Positions 37,956-53,524 of a stretch of DNA of 64,000 nucleotides are shown here, piece after piece (position 1 is the first letter of the stretch; every line of letters begins with the position of its first letter). The notes under the pieces are model-generated. The model was not told the DNA's origin and searched no databases. It saw nothing but the letters and a program-made list of their open reading frames with translations. The DNA is from Entrophospora sp. SA101 (Eukaryota; Glomeromycota; Glomeromycetes; Entrophosporales; Entrophosporaceae). The DNA lies in assembly GCA_958430865.1 (NCBI GenBank), contig CAUDNR010000047.1, positions 74,601 through 138,600 on the forward strand, read 5' to 3'. The position numbers and the translations under genes are program-made.

Positions 37956-40900
37956 TTATGCAAGATAATTATAGACACGTCTATTAATAATAACAATAAA
38001 ATAAATAAAATTAATAATTAATTAATTTAAATATATATATATAATATATTACAGTAATTATTTATTTACCTATCACCGCTTGCTCTTTCTAAATATTCTC
38101 GTTCAATTAAAGCTTCAATTCTTTTCTTAATCATTGGAGGGCTAGGTACAAATCTTGGTTGTAATTGTCTTGAAACTTCGCCAACCAAGTTATTATGTTC
38201 CATAGTTTTACGATCTTTCATGATTCTTACAATTGCTGCTTCTGTTTGATGTTTCCTAGCTTCTTCGACCTTTTCTCTTGTATCTTTTCTTTCACCTTCC
38301 GTCTCTACTTTGCTTGCAACTGTTTGAATCTTAATACGTTGATAGTTTGCTGTAAAATCAGCATTGTAATAGAATATATCTCCATTATTTATCTCTTTTG
38401 ATTTAGGTTCCTTTAATAAAATTTTATATTTAGCACAAGCCAAAGACTGAAGATTACGCTTTAAATCTGTTTCTGGAATATCACTTTCACCTTTTATTTG
38501 CTTTTTATATATGATAATAAATAATTTATAAATTAGTAATGATAATGATAATCTAATAATAAAAAATAAATAAAAAATTCTAATTACCTCATATGATAAA
38601 CCCTCGCCATCAAGTAAATCATTAAACATTAGTAAAACAACCATTTGATATGTTGACACGTTGATTTCATGTTTACGTGCTTTAAAGGTAGCTCGAATAT
38701 CAGCATTTCCCTAAATAAAATAATGATAAATCAAAGTATTAAAAAAAGATTAAAGTCGTAAGAAATAAATTTTATCTGTGCACGCATACCATATTAGATT
38801 GCCATGTTAGCCTTCGACCACTATGTCGTGCTAAATAGAACCTTTGGAAATTTTCGCAGGCTTTGGTTATTTCTTCGGGGAAATTGCACCTTGGACTTGC
38901 TGATAAATTCATAGGCCAAAAAGTAGACGTAAGTACCGTGACGCTAAGTTCTAATTTTGGTCGCTGTAATTTTTTTAGAGAAAAATCACTTTTGTTTTAA
39001 TAAGGAAGTTTAAATGGTTAAATTTTTGAAATTGTTAAATTTAATACAAACATCTGAATAACTTTTATCCAAAAATTCTTTAAAGTCTGCCATAGTATCT
39101 AGTGAAATTCTCATATCATTAAACATTCCTTCAAGTTTAGTGGTAAATTGATATCCGCACTCAATCTTTTAGCAATAAAATGAATGAATAAATATATACA
39201 CGCATACACGCACCCTAATTACTAATTAGTTATCAATACATAATAAAAAACCAAAATACCTTAAGTTTTCCTATCATTCCTCTTTCTGCGTCATCACTGA
39301 CACTACGACCTAATAATAATCGTTTAGCTAAATGTTGTTTATAATATCGTTCAAACACATCTTTTTCCCCAATGAAACGGAATAATGTGATTGTTTTGTC
39401 CAGCACATTATCCACTTCCTCTTCTGTTTTCTATAATAATTAATTCATTATTTGTGTAAATAATAAATAATCAATTTTATCAATATGAAATGATTATCCG
39501 ATGCTCTACAAATGTATATGCATACCCCTTTTAATCCTTTCTTGAGATTATCATCAATAAATAATGAAATAAATTCTGGTGATTTAGAATTATTGTTTAT
39601 GAAAAATTCAAATGCCTAATAATCAAATATAATCAAATATTATATAATTATATAACTTATAAATTTATATTTATAAGCATATAGATTTTATATTATTAAC
39701 CTCATTAAATGATGTTTGAAATGATTTATCGCTTGACAAAGCAAGGTTCTGAACTTTATCGAATTTATCTTTAAGATCTAAAACTTCTTGAACCCATCGT
39801 ATTGCAGCAATAGTTCCAGTCTGTTTTTCACCATTAGAGGCATTATTTGATCCTTCACCGGTAGTATTTGACGAACTACTTGTCACTTTTTCATTTATTC
39901 CTTTACCAAGTTCACGTATATAATTACTGATCGAGGTTTTCATTTCTTCGTGACCTTTCGACACTCGTCCAAATAATTTGTACATTCTTGCCAAATCTAA
40001 TAATAATATTATATATATGTTTTTTAAATATTATAAATAAAACATTGTATACACGTCTATATTTAAATACTTTACATACCGTCCATTTTCTCATTTCTTA
40101 ACATTGGTATCAAACCTGAGTTCTCCATCTATAATTAATATAATTGGTTTAAAATTTCAATTGATTATATTATAATTATAATAATATTGATTAAATATAT
40201 GCATGTAAGATAATTACATCAATTACTGTCTTGAGATGTTTTGAAATTAATTCTTCTTCAACAATTGCCCTAATTTTAGCCTCTGTAGTAGAAGATAAAT
40301 AATTGCGAACTCTCTGTTCTTCCTCGATAAGTCTTTTTTCTACCTATATTAATTCATTTTTTTTTTAATAATAATAATATGATAAAATAATAGTTGATTG
40401 ATCATGTAAAATTTAACAAACCTTTTTCATATATTCTGGTGCATCACAATCGCTTACAAGCATTTGACCTTCAACTCTGTAATATTCTGCACTAGTTTCT
40501 AAAAACCGACCTTCAAAATCAATATCGTATACAGTGCTTCCAGTATCTGCATCTATTAATTGTAATAGCATATCCATTGCTGCCTTCACACTTGATCGTT
40601 CGATCATCTCATTTTCACGTTCAAGTTTAATTTGCTGTAGAAGAACTTCTAGAAGATGTGTTTGAATCGGGTATTTTTGAGATCGAACAATTGTATCCCT
40701 AAAAAGTTCCAAACCTAAATCATATACCAAAGGTACATTTGCAGATTTGGCATATACACGATCCTTTTATGTAGTGTGTTTAATTTGTTAAATATTGCCT
40801 ATGAATTGAAAAATTACTCGAAAATACATTTGATTCACAAAAAAAAAGGGGAGAAATAAAATTTTCCGAAAGCAATAATTAATTAATGTGTATAAATAAT

Positions 40901-41685
40901 TACCATATACATAAGTATATCCCTTATCATAAGCATACAAGTTGTATGGTCTTCCCAAACTTTCTTTAATACCTCTAAAAATTTTGCACCACCAGCTACA
41001 TTTGTATGGTTTGCATGTGAACTGCTTGCACCAGATTTTGGAAAAGCAGGTACAACATGTGCGAAAGCAACTTCTTCTAAATGTTGAGTAATAACATCCT
41101 TAACTCCGTTATATAATTTATCGCCATTCTTATGGAGTACCATGTTATAAGCATTACGATATAATTCTTCAAAACTTAGGATCGATGCATTTTTTCTGTG
41201 AATTTCCCTAATGGCTTGTGCTAAGCGTTCCCAATTATCGCTAAATTGACTATCGGCTGCATTCTGTGAATGATGAAACATTGTTTTTTTAATTTAAAGT
41301 TAATATGTAAGTTATTGATTAGCAAATAAATGTTATTTGTTACGTAATAAAAAAAAAACTAAAAAACAACAACAATAATTTATGATAAATTTCTAAAAAA
41401 AGTTTAATAAAAAATTAAAAAAAATTTAAAATATAGTTATATAAATGGTGTTGTTGACGTTTTCTAAATTCGAAAATAACTTAAATTAATCTCAATATCG
41501 TATATTCTATATAATCTATAATAAATGATATCTAGATTTTGAACCTTATATTCGTCTAATACTAGATCACACAACAAACAAGTTCTCATGATCTATAACT
41601 TAAAGTTGATTTCAAAAAAAACTACACTCACAGGTCTCTTTGGTGGCTTTATTTTTCCTTTAGAAGCCGGACGTCGAGTGCTCAT
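37956..41685 (-). CDS. CUL3: Cullin-3 (copy B)
   Basis: The same 13-exon, 784-aa gene as copy A: 41685-41632, 41263-40904, 40763-40422, 40343-40218, 40128-40080, 39996-39701, 39615-39526, 39430-39260, 39165-39052, 38963-38790, 38710-38588, 38500-38070 and 37980-37956. The translated exons are identical. Its 3' flank changes from the QCR8-proximal sequence to the filler beyond 37,627, about 330 bp past the stop codon, so the coding region is whole and likely works like copy A. Confidence 0.93.
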
Positions 41686-42316
41686 ATTGTTTATAGGTAG
41701 GTTAATAGAAAAATTATAAAGCTACGCTTTAAAGCAAAAGGAAAAATTTTCCTTAATCCGGAATATTTTTATAAACAATTTTTATATAAAGCGTTATAGA
41801 TGAATTATTCTTAAATTTATTTGCTTTTACGATTTTCCAACGATTTGATTGTTGTTTTAAAATAGATAAGAAAGAGTTAAAAAAGTTAATAAATATTAAA
41901 GAGTTATTTTTTTTTTGAAAATATAAATATGTGGGGGCTATTGAATAAGATTCCCAATTCAGAGTACTGCGGTTTCCTATTTGCGTCGTATGTATACTGC
42001 AATGTCGCAGGACAAATATCACACTAGTACTAGAAAAATAAATATAAATTCGGGAAAAATGCGACTAACTAGTCACTTTCGCGTGATAAAAAAACGATTA
42101 TTATTAATATTTTATTTTTTACAATAGTAAATTCCTTACAATCAAAAAATGATTTTTTTGCAAATTCTCTCAATTGAGTGATAATTTCTTATATTTTATT
42201 TATCAAAAAAATTTTAAAAATTATATGCAATCTTCCACAGTTGACTGTGACTCATAATCACTCGCTGTATTCAAATCAATGGATGACTCTTTAAAAAGAC
42301 TAGCTTTTTGGGTCAT
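41686..42316. promoter_or_regulatory. CUL3 upstream region (copy B)
   Basis: Same content as 20011-20641, so copy B keeps the full upstream sequence of CUL3. Confidence 0.35.
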
Positions 42317-43490
42317 GGATTACAATTGATTCAACTAAACCAACGCCTTATGATTTAAATCGTATTCCCTTTTTACCAGATGGCATATGGAAGAGCTTTA
42401 AATATGTAACTTCTTCATCTTCTAAAAAGCTCCATTCGTGAAAGCTCTTAAAACCAGACTTTACTCTAATTGGAGAAAAAAGTAAACAATAATAAAATGG
42501 ATTTGTGCTATTCGCTGGACATACAACCAATGCTTAAGAACAGTTAATATTGATATAAAAAATAAAATAAATGAAAATTATATCAATAAATCTGAAAAAT
42601 TTACATCCATTGACTCTAGTCTCGAATGGGTTCATAGCACCTTTTATGGTATTAGAGATGCAACAATGATTGGCCTATTATTGAATAGTTATAAGTCAAA
42701 TATTCTCCAAAAAAAAGCCAATTGTCATTACAGAGGTTGGAGGACTATTCATTCCTCAAAGATATTAATTAAATCAAGTGAGAAAATACCTGAAATAAAA
42801 TATGACTATCATCTCGCCATGAATCGTCTTGGCGAATTCTACTTATGTATCCCTAACCACCTGGAATTAAACCCGATAACCAAGGTCCTAAATTTTCGGT
42901 GGTTGAAGAGAAATAGAGGTGCTGACATTATTTTTCTGATCCAGAAGTGAGAATTTTCATGGCTGTATATAGTCCAAGTGGCGAGGTTATAGAATGGGAA
43001 AATCAAAAAATAAATAGATTATATCGCTTGTGCTTGCATTATGATAGAATTCAAAGTGAAGGAACTCTATTCATGGTAAAGCAAATAAGCGTAAAAGGAT
43101 ACAAGCTTTGTTGATACATGCTCTAGATCCACAAGAAAATTCGTAATCTGGTGGATGAGTATTGAAAATTTGCAATGGTTATATGAAACCATCATGTTAA
43201 TTTACTTCCTCAATTTAAAACACAAGACATACCAAAAATGACAGTTTTAAAAAGATCCAATCTAAAAAATGATGACCTGGACATACTTCCATAAATCTTG
43301 CGATTATCTTTGTCATCTGCACCGGAAAATACACTTGTAAAACATGTGGATGTTGTGGACGTATCAAACAAAATCTTGATCCTTAAAACGTTTAGATGTA
43401 CATCTTGCAAATCAACCATTAAACAGAGTCCCTTAACATGTTTTTAAAATGCATTACAGAAGTATGTCAAGAATCGCTCACAAAACGTTA
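42317..43490 (+). pseudogene. Degenerate Fanzor (TnpB-like) gene, copy B
   Basis: Duplicate of the relic at 20642-21815, with the same frameshifts, stops and lost RuvC-II/III acidic residues. The decay therefore predates the duplication. Confidence 0.8.
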
Positions 43491-44727
43491 AGGCTTACAC
43501 TGAAGCATCCCATTGTAAACTATCTATGTGGGACTTGTACCAAGATATAGTATTTTTAATTTTAAATTCAAAGGTTTGCGTTAAATTTGTAGCATGCATG
43601 ATGGAAGTTCTATTTATCACGTCTATCACTTCGTGACGATCTCGAAATTGTGTTGTGTGACTGTATTGTTTTAAAGTACTTCGGTATTAATATATTCAAA
43701 TAAACTTTGTAATTATATGTAAGATGAAAAAAAATAATATAGTTTCTTCTCTAATGAAATAATTTTTCTATTAGAAGCAAAGGAATTTAAATAGCGACTT
43801 CGCTTTATTAGAAAAAAAACCTTTTTCCCATATAATCACAGATGAGACTCTACCATTAGATGTAAAATCAAACATAGATTGTTATTTAAACATGTGGCAT
43901 CTCTAATATGTCAATATCTAAAGAGGTATTCTTCATGGAATTATTAAACTATTTTTTATATATAATTTAATTACAGGTAAGTAATTTCTTACTCTCTTAT
44001 GAATAAAGGCTATCTTTTATATTACAAATTCAAGAAAAACTGCAGATAGATGTAATTTTTATTGAATGGAATATTGACGCCTTATTTATCTATCTATTAA
44101 TACTTGTTTTTATTAATAGTTATATATGCAATTAATTATTTGAGTACAACATAATATGATGAATGAACACAGTCATACTATTATTAAATATTATTACTTT
44201 ATAACCAATTCATAAATGGAACATTTATGCAAATTTCTTTGATTTAACTTTCTCTAACGTAATGTCATCAAATATAATAATGGCAAATTGAAAGCAGTAT
44301 TATCATTAGCAGTAGCATTAGCAGTAGAACAAGAATAAGATGACAGTGATAGTGGTAATATAGGAATAAACTCTCGTGTATATATATATTTATTTACACA
44401 TTAAATTTTTTGTTCGTTGTGATCACCGTTACACGTTCCATATAAATCTTGATTTCCCTGAAATTTCTAATTTTGGTAAAAATGTAAATTTTATTTTGTC
44501 ACATTTTATATCCAATAAATTAAACATCCCCATGCTTAAATTTGTGTGATTTGTGTGTGTGATACAAACATATTGTTAAAAATCATTTGTTTATTTTTGA
44601 CAATTTAATTATTTAACAAATAAAAAAAATTATTTTAAAAAAAAAATTAATCATTAAAATCATAATCGTTGCCTTGCAAAAAATATAATAAATATATGTA
44701 AATAGTGTACATTTGAAATAATCTTGA
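43491..44727. other. AT-rich flank (copy B)
   Basis: Same sequence as 21816-23052; nothing further was recognised. Confidence 0.4.
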
Positions 44728-46315
44728 TTATTCATCATCGTCGTTATCTTCTTCACCATCGTTAACAATATTATCCGATGTATTATTATTTTTACTGTTA
44801 TTGTTACTACTGCTACTGCTGCCACCTTCCCCATAAGGATTGTCTGACCTATTCTCATTTTCATCAACAGCTTCTTGGCCATATACTAATTGTTCTCCTT
44901 CATGTTCTTCTGTATTATCACTGTCATTATCATCGACTTCGTCATCTTGTTTATATTTAGAAAGATCCCAGCCTTCATCATCGTCATCATCATCAATTGA
45001 TTGATTAACAAGATCTGGGTTAAATGTGAAAAGATCACGACCTGACATTCCTTGTGATTTCCCTGCCTTGAATGCAGCTTCTTTGGCAGCAAGTTTAAGT
45101 TCCTTGTCTGCGTCTTGTTTGGCTTTACGATTTTTCTTCCATTCTGTAAAACTCTCAAAAGTAACTGGTGTAAGATTAGATCCTAAATTATGTCGCTACA
45201 ATAATAATAATAATGGCATCATCATTATTAAGCATAACTTAATAATCAACGAAAATTATAATTATAGTGTAAATATTTACTTCAGTTTCCAAAAATTCTT
45301 CGAGCGTTATCTCATCGATTTCTTCTTCCTTAACTTTTTTGCTCTTGAGCACAAACCCTGGTGGAAGAGCGTGTTTATATTTACAAGCTTTTCCTAATTT
45401 ATTCAAATATAAAAGTAATTTTTAATTCAGAAATATTTTTTCCAAAATAAAGCTCATTTTTAATAATAATAATAATAATAAATAATAGGTAATACGAACA
45501 AATCTTTAATAGATCAGCTCACCTCCATTTGGACATTCCCAAAACCATCCATATTTTTGATTTTCGATTGCCTCCAAGAAATATTTACATACAATATCTG
45601 TTGTTGTTTTAGGATTACCATGTTTTGACGTAACAACTTCTTCCAATTTTTTCTGATCCCATTTATCAATCGTGTCTAATATTAATTAGTGACAATAATG
45701 TTAATAGTAAGATGGTTGCAATATTTACCACATAAATCATTGATACAATATTCATATGTACACATAAATGTACATGAATAGAACTAACACTTACCATTTT
45801 TTTTTGCTTCGTCAGCCCTAGCATCAGTGTACAGATCAATCTTTGTACTTTTTCTTTCTACCGCCATATCATGAGAAAATTTACATTTATCACCTTTTTG
45901 ACATTGACCAGCTTTAAAAAATTGACATAATACAGTTTTAGGGTCGACGCCAAACGGTACCTTTTGTACTTGAACAGGTTTAAATAATTCTGCAAGTTCT
46001 TCTTTCTTTTTTTGTTCTGCTGCTTTCTTATTTGCGAGTGCTTGTTTTTCTTGTTCTTTTTCTTTCTATATAAATCATGCATTTTTTTTTAGAAAATTAA
46101 TTTTACAAAAAAGTCATTAAAAAACAATTTTAATAAAATACCAGTGCTTTGTTATTTCCTGGCTGCATCACTTGATTTTGAATCTGTTTGATTTGTTGTT
46201 GGACCTTGGCAGATTTCTTTTTATTTTTTAAACCAAAGGTCTTGTCCTCAACAATCTTTTGTTTATCTTTTTGTTTTGATTTATCTGATTGTTGATTAGT
46301 TTTCTTGGGAGGCAT
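44728..46315 (-). CDS. TMA46: TMA46/ZC3H15 (DFRP1) CCCH zinc-finger protein (copy B)
   Basis: Exons 46315-46142, 46065-45795, 45675-45523, 45393-45281 and 45195-44728, 392 aa, identical in translation to copy A. It carries both CCCH fingers and the DFRP motif, so it should be functional. Confidence 0.93.
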
Positions 46316-46453
46316 TTTGACAAAATTTTATCGAGTTAATGGTTGATTAAATCTTTCAAACAAAAATTTTTCAGTATTAGTATTATAGTGTACGTGTAAC
46401 CTGATCTACGAGAAGAGAAAAAGTTTTTTTTTTTTTAATTTTTAAAAAAGGAA
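46316..46453. promoter_or_regulatory. Divergent promoter between TMA46 and GRC3 (copy B)
   Basis: Same 138-bp interval as copy A. Confidence 0.6.
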
Positions 46454-49145
46454 ATGTCTGATCCAACAATATTTTCAAATTTCATACCTACATCCTTGAA
46501 TGTTATTCGCTGTGACAATGATAACGACAATTATAAAATGTGTATAGTTGCAATGAAGAGCGGAGAGGTAATTTTTCTCTAATACAACCATATACTTTAA
46601 ATAGATATTATTATTATATTATATTAATATGATTAATTATAGAAAATATGTTTTCAAGGTAGTCTTCTTGTTGCAACAATTTATGGAGACGCATTAATTA
46701 TGGGATATAGATTAAAAAGTGCAAAATCAAAATTTTTAGAAAACAATTTTAATAATTTTGAAGGTGAAAAAGAAATGGACATTCTATTTCATCCAGTGTT
46801 CTCACCTAAAACACATTCACTTTTAGTTATAGAGTCAGTTGAGAGACAAGATTTATCATCATCGTCATCATCATCATCAGATAATAAGGAGATTCATTCT
46901 AGTATTAAAGCATCAAATGGTATAAAACATTGCATCAATGAAATGTTGAAAAAAAACAACGAGCACAACATATTGAGAAATGGTTATGACACCATACTTG
47001 TTTTCCGAGATATTGTTTCATGGTGTGGTATTAAACATTTGGGAATTGTCGCACCAATATATAGTGATATTTTCATTCCTGATGATGACAAGTATAAATC
47101 AAACATAGAAAAACAAGATTTTTTTCAAATTCCAGGATTTTATCCGGTATGGTTTACTTGATAATAATAAAAATAATGATAGCAATAGTAATAGTAATAG
47201 TTGTGTACGAGAAAATTTACATAGATTTATAATTATAAATATATATATATATAATATATATATTAGATTTTTGAAATGATAAATGAAGAGGGTGTTACAT
47301 CTTTTAAAATATTAGATTCTTGGAAGCATGCAGCAGATGAAATGGAGACTGGCTTAATTAAGTATGGCATGTACTCAATTAAATAATGAATAAATATATG
47401 GGTTTATTTGAAATTATAATATATATAATTGATATATTCATATATTTTATTGATTAATTATTAGGCATACCACTAATAGGAATAACCGTAGGACATAAAA
47501 ATGTTGGAAAATCTAGTTTTTCTAAATATTTACTTAATAGATTACTTAATGTGTAATTATTAACGAAAGTTTTTGTTTATTGATGAAACATTAAATCGAA
47601 CAAATTTAATTCTAAACCCGATTATTTTGCAGATGTCCAAAAGTTGCGTATCTTGAAACAGATATTGGACAAAGTGAATTTACACCAGAAGGAATTTTGT
47701 CACTCAATATTATAGAATCACCTATTCTTGGTATGTGTCATATCTTTCAGTAATAAATGATAACGATGATGATAAATAAGACTAATAAGTAATTAATAAT
47801 AATAATAATAAATAACACATATGGTGAATAATACTAATAATAATTATAATTAATAAGGACCATCATTTACACACATTCAACAGCCGTATTGTTCGTATTT
47901 TATTGGTGACAATAACCCAAGGGACAATCCAGACTACTATTTGGAATGTATCCAACAACTAATAAAAGTATATCGTCGTGAATTTGCATGTGGAACAGAT
48001 TATGGAATGCATGGTGGTGGTAATATGACGATGATGGGTGATGATAATGATGGAGATGGAGATGAGATAATGATAAAAGGTGTTCCATTAATAATCAATA
48101 CACACGGTTGGGTTAAGGGAATGGGGCTTGATATTTGTTACGAGGTTATAAAATTCTCTAAACCGACACATATATTTCAATTTCATTCCGTTGATCAAGA
48201 AATACATAATTTGCCAGCATTTCCAACCGATTTGATATCTTCATTGAAAATGACGAATGAATCGACAGCTCTTAAAATAATAAAACTTGAATTTTTTGAT
48301 AATTCCACCATTTCCAACAAAAGATATACATCTTCAGATTATCGAACCTTGAATATGGTATTTTATTTTCACGGAAATTATAATAATGGAACACAAGATG
48401 ATGGTAATGATGAATGGTGGCAATTTCGTAAACCGTTAGTTAGGCATTTACCATGGTGTTTGAATTGGAAAAGATGTTTAACTAAAGGAGTAATGTTGAT
48501 GTCAGAAGAGGTACCTTATAGTCAATTATTGTATGCATTAAATGGGTCGTTGGTCGCATTGATTGGAGATAATAATTCTGATCATTATTATTTTCAAGAA
48601 GATGAAGGATTATTTGATGATGATAATGAAGATGATTCAATGATAATTGAAAATCAAGAAGAACATGGTCATAAAAAGAAGATTGTAAGCGTTATATAAA
48701 TACATAATTATTGAATATTTATATTATATATTTATACGTGAGATAATATGATCTATTTTAGATACCACCAAAATATAATCTAAAGAGATCAACACTGCCA
48801 TCACCAACAGAACATCAATGCCTTGGATTAGCAATTATACGATCGATTGATCCAACCAACCACACATTTCATATACTAACACCACTCCCGCCTACAATCC
48901 TTTTCAAGACCAATGCAATAATGAAAGGAAATTTGGAACTGCCAATATGGTTCATGATAGATAATGGTGGCGATGATGATGATTACCATTCGAGGAGTAG
49001 GAGTAGCAAAGGGGTGATGGTGTCGTTTGGAGTTTGTGGAATACCATGGAATAAGTTACCATATATGAGTGTTGAAGCGGGCGAAGGGGTAGGTAGTACT
49101 GCTAGAAATAATAGGAGATATCTTAAAAGACGTCAATATTCATAA
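46454..49145 (+). CDS. GRC3: Polynucleotide 5'-hydroxyl kinase GRC3/NOL9 (copy B)
   Basis: Exons 46454-46567, 46643-47146, 47267-47366, 47465-47552, 47633-47730, 47858-48684 and 48762-49145, 704 aa, the same as copy A including the inferred GC donor at 47367-47368. Both copies keep the promoter and full coding region, so gene dosage would double if the duplication is real. Confidence 0.92.
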
Positions 49146-52100
49146 TAAATATGTAAAATTATCCCCTTAATTCTTTAATTTCGGGACCACGTGATTCGCA
49201 CAAAATAATGATAATTTCACATGGAAATTCATTTATTTATCTCAATTGTCATTATTGCTATTATATACATTATATATTGTGATTACATAAATTGTATCTG
49301 TTAAATGCCATAAAATCGTTTTCTATTCTTTCTATTTCCATATACTGTATAATTAATTTATATAGTTTAAAGTTGATCATTCTGACAATTTCAAAATGTA
49401 ATAATAAAAAAATCTATTTGATTATCAATGAAATTTTTTTTAATTTGTTGATCGAGAAAAAATTTTTTTTACAAGAAGGTAAAACCACGAGTAACCAAAT
49501 AGTGTTTTTTTATTGAAACATGTTGTTTGAGAAACAATAAACAATATAAACAATATTTAACCAATAAGAGAAAATCTAGATAAAAACGGAAACAAGGCTA
49601 GCCATAATTATCATGGTGATAGCATATACTAGTCGAGAGGAGAGTGAGTGGTTTCTTAAAAAAAACAAACAATATTCAAAAAAATCATATTGTGGATCTT
49701 GAACAAATGCTGATTAAGTCAACGAATGAATGACACATTCAGATAACAAATTAAATCGCGAGATGACAAATGGGATTAAGATCTTAAAATCGAATTTGAA
49801 AAAAAAAAAACGGTTTTAATTTAATGTTTACTTGCCATATATAAGCTAGATTTAGTATGATGTGAATTACTCCTAGCTTTTGTTAATTGTTAATTCGATC
49901 GATTTAATTAATTGGTTAAATAGCACGTATACGTGCAATATTGTCATTATTAACTTTTTTTTTTTTTCATATCACAAACCCAGATCTGGTACCAAGCAAG
50001 GGAAAATTAGGAAAATGGTAAAAGCATATAATGCTCTATCTAATACCAATAATACTAACGACCGAAGCTGTAGAAAAGAAAATAGTATTGTATATCACAT
50101 TGTATGCAATATTTATTATAAACACAGTATATAATTTTATTATTATATTTTATATTACAAAAAGGAATCCGAGGGAGCTGGCAGGCAGGATCCTGGACAA
50201 TCATATCAGATTATTAACAAAATTCGAAAAGTTTTTGAGTTGAGCTTTTAGCATTTGTAATGATGGAGTCACTGGTATGACATGATTGCAATAAAATTTT
50301 TTTTTTACACACACTATATATATGAACATTCGCTCACTAAAGATAAAAAAGTTAAAAGTTACATCATCATCACCCTTACCTTCGGTATAGTATGTATTGG
50401 AATACCATTTTAGAACCAAAATTTGCCGATCATTTTATTAATTTAATTTAATTTTCACGATACGAAAAAAAAAAATCTAAACAACAAATGCATTAATAAA
50501 CGATCAATAATCTTAAAATAGGAAAAAAAATTTTTTTCTAATAATAGAAATAATGAATATTGATTAATATATTTATATAGTAATAAAATCAACAGAATGT
50601 AAAAGCGGAAATGATGGGGAAGCAGTAAAATGAGAGACACAAAGAGAAAACACACAAAGAAATGATATTATAATAAATTGATGAATGAACGATGCATTAT
50701 ATTTTTTAAAAAAGGTAAAATCATAATTGCGTGAATGAGAGATGAAATAATAATAATAATATAATGTAATATTGTTGTTGATTATTACGGAAAACATAAA
50801 ATAAGATAGAAAATGATTTGTCACGTACGTGGTAGAAAATTTTATTTTTTTTAATTGGTAAGAACTATAATTAGATAACAAAATAATGCAATGTAAATAC
50901 AAGATCGATGACTCTTTTTAGTGGCTCAATGTTTTAAAAGCCATGATGTGCTAATGACTGATCTTTACTAATAAGTTCAATAAGTTTCTAAGAAACTTTT
51001 ATTTGTCTTATTAATGGTAAGATTTTCAAATATATTCCATATTGTACATTATTAATTAATTAATTAATATTAATATAACAATTATATTTATCACATCTTC
51101 TTTCCAATGCAAACATAATGCGGTAGGTTGTCAAATGACTAAAGCAATTGCCAAACAAACATATGAATAAATAAATAAATTAATTAATTAATTAAAATTT
51201 CAACCAAGACAAAGAAAAAATAAAAAATAAGCAAATAATAATATTAGAAAAGACGCGCGAAACCCCTTTGGATAGAACAGGTTTCAAATGCGGGGGGAAT
51301 AAATTCTCATTGTATAAATAATGAATGATATTTATAATATAGACATCCGATTAATTGTATTATTAATTAATTAATTAGAAAATAATTCATTTTAACCGTA
51401 AACGGAAAATTTTATTTAAACGAGATTATTATTATTATCAGAATCAGTAATTACTAATTTTTTATGGAAATAATTATAATAGTGCCGAAAGGGGTGAGAA
51501 CATTGATAAAATTAATATAACGGACGTGAAAGAAATTTGTCATGAAATATGAAATATTTTTTATTTTTACTTGAACTGCCAACTTCAAGAATTTAAGGTG
51601 CAGAATTCTAAATACTTTATTTTTTACGCGTTTGATTGCCCAATAAATACGCAGAATTACCCGTGACGAAATTATGATTCTGTGCGTACATGGAATTGTT
51701 TTATTTGGTTTAAGAAGCATATTTCTGTCGTATAACAGTTAAAATTTTGACACATTAATTAATAAATATTACAAATTTAGAAAAGATTAATATTAAGTTA
51801 TCATTGATATCGATTACTCTATCTATAGTAATCGTAATTATCTCATTGGTGATCGATTACGCTGGTTAATTGATTAATCAATCGGTCTTGATCGATTGAC
51901 GGATTAGTTTTTTGCTGATAAATTATTTTTTAAAAAAATCAGTAGATAGGCTAGTAAAAATTTTTTTACTTGGTTGCCAAAAATGCATTGAAAAAAAAAA
52001 ACTCTCATTGTTCCCAATTACTTGGGATGAACGACCAGGTTCCAGGAAAACATCCAATGATAAATCCAATAATAGTAATGATAACTACTTATTACAATTA

Positions 52101-53524
52101 CCAAATTATTTATTTATTTTTAATTACTATAATTATTCTTTTCTTCATCATCTTGGGTGTGTTATAAAAAAAAGTATTTGATATTTCTTAATCTTATTGT
52201 TTATATTTATTTATTATTTATTTGTTTTTTTTTATTTGCTTGATACAACATTTCTATATTTTAAGAATGGCACACACAATAAGTCCCAATTATGCTCTAT
52301 TAATGTATATATTATATATAATACAAATAAAAAAAGAGTAAATGTGTGCGTGTGGATGGAATGCAACAGAGTAAATAAATACACTACTCCTTATAAGCAA
52401 GTCTTAACCAGATATATATAATATAATATAAACTTTATTTTCATTATTAATCCATTTTTATCTTTATCAATTTAACTTGTACTAAAACCTGTTTTCAAAG
52501 TGACATCTTTACGCGTTAACATCACGCCTTTTGATCTTTCCTCTTTGATTAGAAAATTTTGCTTAGCCCCATCCATATGCGTGTGTATGTTAGATTAGTC
52601 AGACAATATTTTTTGATATTATTATTTTTATTATTGTTGAGCAAATAATAATAAATAATAATAAATCTAATATGTAAATCTATCTATGTATAAATAAATA
52701 AGTCCATCACCGACACCATTATGTATAGCCACCGTGACTATTGATACGGCGTTCATTCTGATTCATTTTGTTTTAATTAAATCTTATTTTGGAGAAAATG
52801 ACTTTATTAATAGATAGATAAAAATACATATATATGTATACTCACTCGTATTTATATGCATTTTAGTTACAAAAACAACGTGAGATATTTATTTTATGTG
52901 TCATCTCTATTAAAAACAACACTATCATCATCGTCGTCATCATCATCGTCGTCGTCGCCGTTACTACCATCGTCGCGTTTTTGAGTTTTGAGTTTTGATG
53001 TTTTTATGCTTTAAAAAGCAACTTCACAATAATAAATGATATAATGACATAAATAAATAATAAATAATAACAAATAATAAATAACAAATAACAAATAAAA
53101 ACTTCCTATTGCTTGCTTGGTAATAATCTAATCATTACTATCGGTGGTTCCTTCAAAAAACAACAAAAAAAATTTAAAAAATTGTTATAAAAGAGCATAT
53201 ATGGAATGATCGGCAATATGTTTTATTTTTATTATTGTAATTATTAACAATAATATAATACTGCATATTCATTTGAGTATTTAAAACTGGTTTTGATTCC
53301 AGATAGCCTGATATACAATTGGTTGGCGCTTCTGAAGTCGGTATACAATTAAATTCATTATATCGAATGATCCAATATAAAATGGAAAGTTACACGCATG
53401 GTTCAATGTAAAATTTGAACTTATCGATTTACGGTTAACTTTTATATGTATTATGTGGTTTAATAAGCCTATTTATAATTCCATTTCTAATTAATAATAT
53501 TTTATTTTATAGAATTTAAGCTTT
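49146..53524. other. Mostly non-coding 4.4 kb (copy B)
   Basis: Same content as 27471-31849. The weak coding hints fall at 50031-50243 (+) and 52472-52765 (-), and the trinucleotide tract at 52924-52976. The right end should hold the methyltransferase promoter. Confidence 0.4.
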
